DNA of 16,105 nucleotides from Parastagonospora avenae f. sp. tritici 18332-5. Lineage: Eukaryota; Ascomycota; Dothideomycetes; Pleosporales; Phaeosphaeriaceae. This document shows positions 8,059-15,313 of this stretch, in pieces. Both the position numbers and the translations under genes were made by a program. Numbering within the stretch: the stretch's first letter is position 1; each line of letters starts with the position of its first letter. Under the pieces are notes generated by a model. It was not told the DNA's origin. It did not search any database and worked only from the letters and a program-made list of their open reading frames with translations. The stretch covers positions 1 to 16,105 of the forward strand of contig JAFJTR010000189.1 of the NCBI GenBank assembly GCA_022559985.1, read 5' to 3'.

Positions 8059-8945
8059 TCGCGGTACGCAGTCGCTGGTGGTCGTGTTTGTGTCCGTGGG
8101 TGCTGTTGTAGCTCTTGAGGTTGAGAGTAGCTTCGAACGCCTTGTCTCACTTCATACTGCTCGGCTTGTCTTGCTCCGTACTGCCCGCCTTGTCGATTGC
8201 CTTGTTGGTCGCCTTGTCGTTCGTCCTGTGATAATCGTTGTAGCTGCGGTTGCAGCTGCGGCTGAGGTTGCGTTTGCGGCGCTTGTCGTTCAACTGCATA
8301 AGCTGTGTGCTGTGACTGCAGCTGCTGCGGTAGCTGAGGCTGCGATTGCGATTGCAGTGGCTGCTGCGACTGTTGTCTGTCCGTGGGAGCTGGCTGGTGA
8401 GCGTTCTGCTGACGCTGGTACGCCTCAGAACGTTCGTCGAACTTCGTAGCTCGGAATTCCACAGGGTCCCATTCAGGAGGGCTCTCTCCACCCAGTAAGT
8501 TAAGTAGAGAGTCAGCTACTCTAGCGCGAAGGCTGCCTGTGTAGACTCCCCTGTGCCGTAGCACAGTCTTGAGAGATTTCAGCGTGTTGCGCTCAACCTT
8601 CTGGAATAGCTCTCTTGTCCATCCTTCGAAGTCCTATTGGTAGTCGAAGTAAAGAGTCTCATCCCAGGCCATTCCTACATGGTAGTCATGGACAGTCTTA
8701 GCAACCCAGGTTGTTGCGTGTGTCTCGTCTGCTTCCTTTGATGCAGGTATATCCCAGAGAGATGGGTCGATGTAGTCGAACGCGACTGTGTATGGGCAGT
8801 GTCGCATGAGATGCTCAGCGGTGAACTTGGCGTATGGTGATGCAGTTTGCGCGCGTTTGCTTGTGCTGCGCTCAGATGGAGCGTTGAGCAGTTGCTCTTG
8901 AATAGCAATGTCTCCATTGCTGGAGTTGCTCTGGTTTTCTGCCAT
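8059..8945 (-). pseudogene. Gag-like gene remnant with SAP-like helix pair and Gln-rich tail
   Basis: The frame starts at an ATG (8943-8945) with MAENQSNSSNGDIAIQEQLL and runs through an in-frame TAG at 8634-8636 (after YFDYQ). It continues as DFEGWTRELFQKVERNTLKS and then LKTVLRHRGVYTGSLRARVA, a pattern like a SAP-type helix pair. The following ~170 residues are rich in Gln, Arg and Pro. The frame then enters the flanking direct repeat and the solo LTR, so its real C-terminus is lost; I stop it at the repeat. There are no protease, reverse transcriptase or integrase motifs. Position between direct repeats inside a transposon, and the charged N-terminus followed by a low-complexity tail, suggest a Gag-only retroelement. 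This is inference; I do not recognise a specific family. Confidence 0.5.
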
Positions 8946-8990
8946 CGTGCTGGCGTAGGTTGACGCGTTGTCTTGTATTGTCTAGCTGGT

Positions 8991-9030
8991 TGGTCGGTTC
9001 CAGCGCTTGTTGGTCGGTTCCAGCGCTTGT
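8991..9030. repeat. 20-bp tandem repeat, two copies
   Basis: The unit TGGTCGGTTCCAGCGCTTGT occurs twice without a gap, just upstream of the gag-like start codon. Confidence 0.9.
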
Positions 9031-9070
9031 TGGTGTACGTGATAGGATCGTCCGGAGACGCTCGTACGGT

Positions 9071-9233
9071 ATCGCTACGCGTTGCTGACGCGCTGTAGTC
9101 GTCCCGAGACTTCTCGCGTCGGGATGTCAACAGTGTATCGCTCTGCGCTGCTGACGCGCTGTAGTCGTCCCGAGACTTCTCGCGTCGGGATATCAACAGT
9201 CCGCCTTTGTGCGTTGCTGACGCGCTGTGATCG
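9071..9233. repeat. 66-bp tandem repeat (about 2.5 copies) with hairpin core
   Basis: Units start at 9071, 9137 and 9203, the third partial. Each shares GCTGACGCGCTGTAGTC at 66-bp spacing. The first two carry TCCCGAGACTTCTCGCG then TCGGGA, which can fold because TCCCGA pairs with TCGGGA and CGAGA with TCTCG. A further copy of the hairpin core lies alone at 9321-9345. The array lies in the leader between the right direct repeat and the gag-like ATG, where a packaging or dimerisation structure would sit in a retroelement RNA. Confidence 0.88.
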
Positions 9234-9404
9234 AGCTTCGGCCTGAATCATCAGCTGAGAGGGAGGTTAGGAGTGCTTCGTGTTATCTCGGCCTCTCTCT
9301 GTTCTTAGCACATAGGTATCATCCCGAGACTTCTCGCGTCGGGATTCAACTGTCTGTCTCTTCTTCCTTGCTGTCTGTGATCGCCTTAAGCAATCACTGA
9401 TCAG

Positions 9405-9486
9405 TGTTGGTAGGGTCTTGAAACTAGTGCTGAAAGGAAATAACGATAACTAGGAATGCATTCTGTTCGGTGATTGGTTGTTGACT
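9405..9486. repeat. Right direct repeat flanking the gag-like remnant
   Basis: It begins TGTTGGTAGGGTCTTG and carries the same GAAAGGAAATAACGATAACT, GAATGCATTCTGT and GTTGACT blocks as 7988-8058. The spacing suggests the two ends of a non-autonomous retroelement of about 1.5 kb. I could not match a clean target duplication. Confidence 0.7.
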
Positions 9487-9653
9487 CATGTTCTATGGAG
9501 GAGAACTACAGAAAAGATGGGCTCAGGGGTTCTGGTCTGAGCGCTGCTCGGACGCTGCGATCAGCGCGTCTGACCGCGTGACCGAGATCAGTGCGCCTGA
9601 TCGCGTAGTTGAGATATTGACGATACTTGTGATCCGACAGCTTCGCTATTATG

Positions 9654-12248
9654 CTAATCCCTTAAGTTGTACATAACGTTAATTGCCTCGTCGCTGAGTA
9701 GAGACGCTGCAGTCTCTCCTTTAACACTAAAACCAGCCCGCAACTAAGCGCGTACTGACTGTATTGCGACTAGCAAATATAATAAGATCTTCCTCCTTTT
9801 TAGCTGCAAAAGATCGCTAAGCTCACTAAACATACGCTCACAGTCGCAACTAGAGGCGGGTATAGATAAGACATCGAGCGCGAGGCGCGTAAGATTAGGG
9901 TAGTCGCTGCGGCGTAAGAGCCAATGAGTGATTGGATTGTCAACAGAGGGGACCTAGGGCTTAAGTTTCTAGCGCGTGTACTTATCTAAATCGTTGGAAA
10001 CTCTAATGCTATGGTAAGGCTCTATTATAGATGCGATAGCGTCGTTAAGGTCGTTATTTGCACGCGTCCGTGGTGCTGCTGGCGCTGGCGGCGGCGCTGG
10101 GTTGTCCTTGTACGTGCCCTAAAGCGTCTAAAATGCCGACTAAGCAGCTGCTAACTACTCTAGTTTATGCTTCTACGCATTGTTGCAGTAGTGTTTGTAC
10201 GCTAGATAGAGAGAGGTAGCAGCATAGTAGGCGGGGGAGTCATTGAGCTTAGAGAAGTACTCGTTCGCCTTTGCCCAGGCAGCGCGGAGGTTGATGGCAA
10301 TGTGGTCCTCTAGCGCGCTAGGTTCGTTGTAATTGACGCCGCTGTAGGAATCTATGCGCTCCTTAAAACTAGATAAGATAGTCTTAAAGACAGGTATTAC
10401 CTCAGCAAGTGAGCCAAATTGCTTGTAAGTACTGCGACCTTTAAGGCGCTTTGTTACTAACTTCAGCGGTTGTAGTATTGCAAGATACTCGTTAACAGTC
10501 TGCTAATCAGCCGCGGTAAGACTACCTAATCTCATCCAACGCTGCGCGTCAGGCTCTTTGTTGCCACTTGCAGAAGCGTAGGCGTCCGCGTTAGCAGTGT
10601 TGGTAACATGAAGTTGACAGTAAGCGCTAACTGCAGACTGCAGCGTAACTGCGCGCTTAAAGCAGCTAAAGTATAAGTTCTAGCGTGTAATAACAGGCTT
10701 AACAATCTTAAGAATCTTAAAATCTTTAGCAGATAAGTTAGCGTTAGCGCGGTGTTGAAAATTAATAAAAAGCTTATGCTGCTATAGTGTTTTGATGTAG
10801 TTAACAACATCAAGCAGCACGCTGAGAGGACTATCTTTACGCCACTCTCTCATAAACCTCACCTCCTCGCTGAGCTCCTTAGGCGCATTGTCATACGCTT
10901 GCTGATTGTTACCCCAAAGGAGCGTCTGCCCGATAAGGTTGAGTGTATGTGGACCGCAGCGGAGGCGACAGTGAACGGGCAAGAAGTCGTAAGTCTCTGC
11001 AACTACGGCAATAGCATTATCATTGTTAGCCGCGTTGTTAAGTACGAAGTAACCTAACTTAGCGCTATTAATACTAAACTGCTGCAGTGTCTAGTAAACA
11101 ACCTCAGCTATCCTTATGCCTGTATAGGCACCTGTAAGCTAAGAAAGCGCAATAGGCAGATCTATAAGCTCGCCTAAAGAGCTTACAAAATGCGCAACAA
11201 TGCCTAAGAAGCCTCGCTCGCCTCCATGCATTGTCTATCTGTTAAAGCTTATATGTATCTTACTAAGCGCGTTAGATAGCTTAACAGCAACACAGGGTTG
11301 CAGGTAGTTATAGAGACGCATAACGTACCTTGAGACACTGTTGTGGCTCGTCTATAGCGCATTTACTGCCTCCGGATTCGCTGCCTCTAACATAGCTTAA
11401 AACTCCGGACGCTCAAACTCAGACAGTGAGTGGTTGCCTTCTACAAGCCAAGTGACCGCCTTTAAGCAAAACAGCTATACGTCAAAGCCAGTAAGGGCGT
11501 TGTGTACATCCTAAGGCACCTTGCTGCCTGCCTTGTAGTATGAGCGTAGGGTGTGTTCCGTTGTAGTTGCTGCTAGAGCTGCGGGTTTGTCAGGGTTGTA
11601 GATCTGGTGGGCAGTGTTAAGGTGACGTGCTGCTGTCGACGGCGAGGTAGTAGTATCGTAGATGCCGCTACAGGCTTTATAATACCTAAGATGGCAGATT
11701 TTGCACACAAAATAGACCTTACTGCTGAGCTGAGGGGCGGTCGAGTTAATGCGATAGCCATAGGCATAGACCCAGCTTTTCTTATGCTTCTGCGGCGCAA
11801 GCGGTGCCCTGTAACTAGGCAGCCTTAGCTAGATAATATCATCGAAGTTGTCGGCAAAGCGCGTGTCAAGTCCTGCCGCCAGCGCCTGCCCTAACATGCT
11901 GTTGTCATCAGCTGAAGCAACTGTAGGAGCGCGCTAGGCGGCGGTAGGTGCAACAATAGCCCCCTCTGGCTGCAATTCACGCAGCTTAAGCTCGAACGCG
12001 TCATCCTTAGATAGTGGTTGGCTCCCTTGCTGGCTGGCAGCAAGCAGCGCGCGTGGCGAGGACAGACGCGTTAGCGCAGGCGTTGATAGTGTAGGAGGTG
12101 TTTGACGCGCTGGCGTTGTTGGTGCAGCTACCCGCGCGCGCTTTGTTGGGCGAATTTCTGGCGTTGCAAAGTCAAGCTGAGCTTGCCTAACCTTTTTAGT
12201 GAGTTTAATCGTGCGCTTAGGTTGCATCATAGCAGCGTTAGGGGACAA
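9654..12248 (-). pseudogene. hAT transposase, RIP-inactivated
   Basis: One frame of 865 codons with no frameshift and about 20 stops, 19 of them TAG. It begins MSPNAAMMQPKRTIKL. A BED-type zinc finger follows near 11700-11590: VCKICHLRYY, then STAARHLNTAH. The core reads HISFNR*TMHGGERG (11220-11260), LGYFVLNNAANND (near 11040) and LRCGPHTLNLIGQTLLWG (near 10930). The C-terminus has the hAT dimerisation segment LDVLSIPASSCDCERMFSEL (near 9860), ending AINVMYNLRD. Two positions usually Asp in this family, SFD and VLDN, are Asn here (11241-11243, 11037-11039); both fit TpG-to-TpA. Five TAGs at 10119-10175 sit where Trp is expected. It would have cut and inserted the element; it cannot now. The start Met is a guess. 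Confidence 0.92.
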
Positions 12249-12606
12249 AAAGAGGAAATATTGTAGGTGTCAGTAGCACTGGAAACGAGGAGAATCGTGA
12301 TGTATTAGGTGCTACGAAGGAAAGTGAGGACTCGCGCTAATCCTCTATAGGGCTAGCGCAGGCTTGGTCTGAGCATAGCTCGGGCAGAAGCTCGAAATAA
12401 GGCCAATCAGCGCTTATAGCTCTCGATTGGCTGCCTCAGCTGATAGTAGGTTGCTCGCATCTATAGAAGCGCTTACTATCAGGCCTTTCAAGCCGTTTAA
12501 TTAGGCCTTTACCCTTAGCTTGAACGGCCTGCAAATTTTAGGTGGTCCGGCTTGAATTGAACGGACTGATCACGTGTCAGGCCGATCAATCCGTTAACGG
12601 GAAACA
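12249..12606. other. 5' subterminal region of the hAT element
   Basis: The stretch between the transposase start and the right inverted repeat is non-coding. It would contain the element's own promoter. It holds short repeated motifs (CCCTTAGCTTGAA at 12512, GCTTGAATTGAAC near 12550) also found near the left end, which may be transposase-binding sites. Confidence 0.55.
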
Positions 12607-12627
12607 GACGGATTGTTGACAAGTCTG
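12607..12627 (-). repeat. hAT right terminal inverted repeat
   Basis: It is the partner of 7528-7548 and lies at the 5' (transposase-start) end of the element. Confidence 0.92.
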
Positions 12628-12635
12628 GTGATACT
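12628..12635. repeat. Right 8-bp target duplication of the hAT element
   Basis: GTGATACT directly abuts the GTCTG end and is identical to 7520-7527. Confidence 0.92.
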
Positions 12636-12692
12636 AAAGTAACGACCTCACAGTGCAATTATGTTGGCAAGGCTATGCTGCTAAGCAAGGCT

Positions 12693-12911
12693 TGTAACGG
12701 GCTGAGCCCTGGATCACATGACTAGGCTGCTAGCCTAGTCGCTTCCTTCCCTTCTATCCCTCACCTTGGTCCTTGCCTCAGCGGCACGTGGACCGTGCGC
12801 GAACACAAACAACATGGGTTGATAGCCTAACTCTTTCACTTTCTCCTTATCTTGACTGTAAATAGCATCTGGACTAGGTAGCTGGAATACAGTGCCTACA
12901 GACCGTTCACA
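12693..12911. mobile_element. Solo LTR with 5-bp target duplication AGGCT
   Basis: A 219-bp block begins TGTAACGG and ends CCGTTCACA, imperfect inverted termini with TG...CA ends. AGGCT flanks it at 12688-12692 and 12912-12916. It contains a strong inverted repeat, GACTAGGCT-GCT-AGCCTAGTC (12720-12740). The TGTAACGGGC start resembles copia-type LTRs known from this fungal group, but that rests on memory. No internal element is attached. Confidence 0.78.
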
Positions 12912-12916
12912 AGGCT

Positions 12917-13387
12917 GAAGATAAAGGTCAAGCTGATTAATGCATATAGTTGAATGCAACATTAGTCTTGCCGGCACGACTGCCTACGCTCCCCCTCACT
13001 TCTCCTCCTACCTCCTCCTGCGATTATTATCGTTAGAAGGCGTATTTATCTGAGATGGCTAGGAACCAGCAATTCAGAATCGGATAGATTTCTCCTCTGC
13101 CACTAGAACAAGAAGCTGCCTGTCCGTACATAGCAATCCTCATTATCACGTGAGCTGCTGATGCATAGGCCTGCAGGCCTGTGCGCGGCAGAACTGTATA
13201 TGTACGCGTTCGTACGATAGATAGAACATTATCAATCTGCAACAATATACATTCGTAACTTGATCAACCCCATCGTACAATATTGTACACCCACTTACTG
13301 CAACTATCGCGCTGCAGACGAAGTGCTACTAACAGATGTATTGTCTGGCACAGTGTGAGCCATGAGCAAACAGCGGAAACAATACAG
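12917..13387. other. Non-coding stretch between two solo LTRs
   Basis: I see no supported gene. Short palindromes occur: AGGCCTGCAGGCCT near 13167 and GTACAATATTGTAC at 13275-13288. An open frame crossing 12735-12977 is mostly LTR sequence and is not counted as a gene. Confidence 0.5.
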
Positions 13388-13392
13388 TTAAG

Positions 13393-13701
13393 TGTAACGA
13401 GGTCACCTACTAGTACCGGACTTAGTTACTTATGTCCTCCCTCGTTACAGCGATATCACCCCGGATTACGCCGGACACGATTCGGACCTGAGCCTGACTT
13501 AGTTCTGACTCAGCTCTCCCTAGCCTTCATGTATTTAAGCTTGCTGTTCCCTAGATGTACATAGGCAGTTTTCTGCAATCCTTTCGTACAAGACCTATAG
13601 GTGTCAATTGATCTTAGGTTACGGTTCTCCCACGCACTCCCATATGCCTCTGAGTGAGACCACAACGAGTTCGGATCTCTTGTCTTGCCTGCGTCGTTAC
13701 A
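13393..13701. mobile_element. Solo LTR with 5-bp target duplication TTAAG
   Basis: A 309-bp block begins TGTAACGA and ends TCGTTACA, a perfect 8-bp terminal inverted repeat. It is flanked by TTAAG at 13388-13392 and 13702-13706. A second TCGTTACA-like segment occurs internally at 13442. A TATTTAAG at about 13531 could be the LTR TATA box if plus is the sense strand. It ends about 100 bp from the kinase-like stop codon, so it may lie at the edge of that gene's 3' region. Confidence 0.88.
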
Positions 13702-13808
13702 TTAAGCACGATTCCTTGTAACATAGCTAACGGTAAATATTGAGATTAAGAGCAGCAAGTATAGAATGCCCTAGGAATCATACCTCTCCGTGCCGAGGTT
13801 TTGCCTAA

Positions 13809-14633
13809 TCACTCTAGATTCTTAACATCTTCCACGATGTCAGCGGCTTTTGAATAATCTCCCATCCAGCATTTCCGTACAACGGAACCGGCTCGAATAG
13901 TGTCCAATTTAGGAAATTCGCACGCTCCGAATCGCCTCTTGACTTCGTCCCCATCTTCTGCAGGATCGAGATCGGGGAACGGTGGCTGGCCGGTCATTAT
14001 GATGTAAATAGCCGTTCCCAGCGCAAACATATCCGTAGTCTTATCGCAGAGGTTAGCGTCCGCTCGTGGCATCGAAGACATGGTGCCCTCAGCTGCGCCT
14101 CCGTTGAGCTTGATTGATCCATCGTGGTTCAGTACCCTTCCTTGGAAATCACAAATCTTGACTTCCAAATTGCTGTCCAGAAGGAGGTTGCCAACGCTGA
14201 TGTCGCAATGCAGGACACTTTTGTTATGAATGTAATCAAGGCCCTCCGCCGCCTGCCGTACCCATTTCACCCTCTGGCTGGACGGCGTTGCAGCATTTGT
14301 CTGGAGATACCTTCCCACAGATCCGTTGGTCATGTGTTCCAAGAGAAGGCCATCGTCATGTTTCCCCGTGAGGCCGACGATTCTTGAATGCTGACCAAGG
14401 TGTTGTAGAATCTGGTTTTCGACTTCAAGGCCTTTGACAGCAGTTTTTCTGAGATTTCGACGATAGTCAAGTCCATGACCAGGTGGGAACTCGAGATCCT
14501 TTTCGTTGGGAGGCACAAGTGGGAATTTGAGGACAGTGTTCGAGTCGACAAAGCCAATAAAATTGCTGGCACCGGCTGCGATGACGTTTTTGACTCCAGC
14601 TGGAGACCAGTCTTGAAATTCATATGGATCCAT
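13809..14633 (-). CDS. Protein-kinase-like protein, single exon
   Basis: A 274-residue protein with a near-complete eukaryotic kinase fold and little else, probably soluble. The ATP site is Lys36 in VLKFPL, preceded by GASNFIGFV in place of the classic glycine loop. The likely alpha-C Glu is in EVENQIL (70-72). The catalytic loop is HCDISVGN, with Asp144 and Asn149. The metal-binding Asp162 lies in CDFQGR, so DFG is DFQ. An activation-segment end near GTMSSMPRADA is followed by DMFALGTAIYIIMTGQPPF, the usual helix F region. The Lys two residues after the HRD Asp is Ser146. HCD and DFQG variants are familiar in fungal orphan kinases, so activity is possible but not certain. Substrate unknown. 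The ATG at 14631-14633 is the first in frame. No introns, stops or RIP are visible. A solo LTR lies about 100 bp downstream. Confidence 0.85.
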   Translation of the reverse strand: MDPYEFQDWSPAGVKNVIAAGASNFIGFVDSNTVLKFPLVPPNEKDLEFPPGHGLDYRRNLRKTAVKGLEVENQILQHLGQHSRIVGLTGKHDDGLLLEHMTNGSVGRYLQTNAATPSSQRVKWVRQAAEGLDYIHNKSVLHCDISVGNLLLDSNLEVKICDFQGRVLNHDGSIKLNGGAAEGTMSSMPRADANLCDKTTDMFALGTAIYIIMTGQPPFPDLDPAEDGDEVKRRFGACEFPKLDTIRAGSVVRKCWMGDYSKAADIVEDVKNLE

Positions 14634-14918
14634 TGCATATGTTAGGTTGCTCGCTGTTAGATTTGATTGAAAGTTGTTAGATATATGATGTGGTTGTTGT
14701 TTGGGAAGGCAAAAGCTAGCGGCAAAGGCAACATTAATTTAACTTAGAGTCTTGGCAGCGCTTATACCCGAATGCGTATAACGTTGAAATAAACACCGCT
14801 ACAGAGCGCATCTGAGCGTATATTACGCAGTAAAGAGCTAAGCTATACCGATTTTGTCTGCCTGTTCCACATTAGCATAAAGGCTGCACTTCGAGCGGGG
14901 TACTGGAACAAGTAAAGT
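14634..14918. promoter_or_regulatory. Upstream region of the kinase-like gene
   Basis: This AT-rich stretch before the start codon includes the likely promoter. ATATATGATG near 14681 is a weak TATA candidate on either strand. I see no other gene or repeat until the satellite at 14919. Confidence 0.4.
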
Positions 14919-15008
14919 TGAATCAATTCGAATCGAATCAAATCGAATCGAATCAGATCGAATCAAATCAAATCAAATCGAAGCGGATCAAATCGAGTCG
15001 ATTCAAGT
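14919..15008. repeat. AATCG-type 5-bp satellite
   Basis: About 17 imperfect copies of a 5-base unit, mostly AATCG or AATCA, run without a gap. Later units decay to AAGCGGATC and GAGTCG. It is a simple-sequence tract with no coding value. Confidence 0.9.
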
Positions 15009-15072
15009 TCGGCACTCTACTGTAGTCCGCTATACTACATCTGCGAAATAATAACTGATGGACTGTATGAGT

Positions 15073-15195
15073 TGTTGTATTGTGTTTGCTACGGTACAGA
15101 GTAGGAGCATATGGAGGTGGAAACAGGCTAAGCCCAAATAGGCTAGATAGCCAAGTACATGCTCATAGGAGCAGGAACCTCAGGGCTATCGAACA
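15073..15195 (-). mobile_element. Candidate 3' LTR of the copia element
   Basis: In minus orientation it would begin TGTTCGATAG and end CAATACAACA, giving TGTT...AACA ends and 123 bp. Immediately before it on minus is GATGAGGGGGTG, a purine-rich stretch suitable as the polypurine tract. It lies about 120 bp beyond the pol stop codon. Its short length is unusual, and the partner LTR is outside the window, so the borders are provisional. Confidence 0.45.
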
Positions 15196-15313
15196 CACCC
15201 CCTCATCGAGAGATGCGAACTCTCACAACGCTAAACGTGCGCTGGAAGAAAAGAAGGAAATAAAATCAGATACAGGGGTATAACGCGGGTAATGTACGGG
15301 TACTGAGCGACGA

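Larger units (their letters stand above)
7528..12627 (-). mobile_element. hAT-superfamily DNA transposon, 5100 bp, with nested insertions
   Basis: Both ends carry the same 21-bp terminal inverted repeat with one mismatch, CAGACWTGTCAACAATCC followed by GTC: 7528-7548 on plus and 12607-12627 on minus. Immediately outside each end is GTGATACT (7520-7527 and 12628-12635), a perfect 8-bp target duplication, the size made by hAT transposases. The enclosed minus-strand transposase has a BED finger and a hAT dimerisation region. Similar CCCTTAGCTTGAA motifs lie near both ends (7563 and 12512), perhaps subterminal binding sites. The 3' third holds a gag-like element and a solo LTR that landed later. 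The perfect duplication shows the element has not moved since insertion. It is inactive now because the transposase is destroyed. Confidence 0.93.

Noticed and set aside
8078..8449. 123-residue plus-strand frame rich in Val and Ala
   Set aside because: It is the antisense reading of the Gln-rich tail of the gag-like gene.
9488..9676. 62-residue plus-strand frame
   Set aside because: It lies in the 3' flank of the hAT transposase and overlaps its stop codon, with no recognisable motif.
12735..12977. 80-residue minus-strand frame
   Set aside because: It crosses the right border of a solo LTR and matches no family I recognise.
13283..13564. 93-residue plus-strand frame
   Set aside because: It crosses the left border of the TTAAG-flanked solo LTR and is not a gene.
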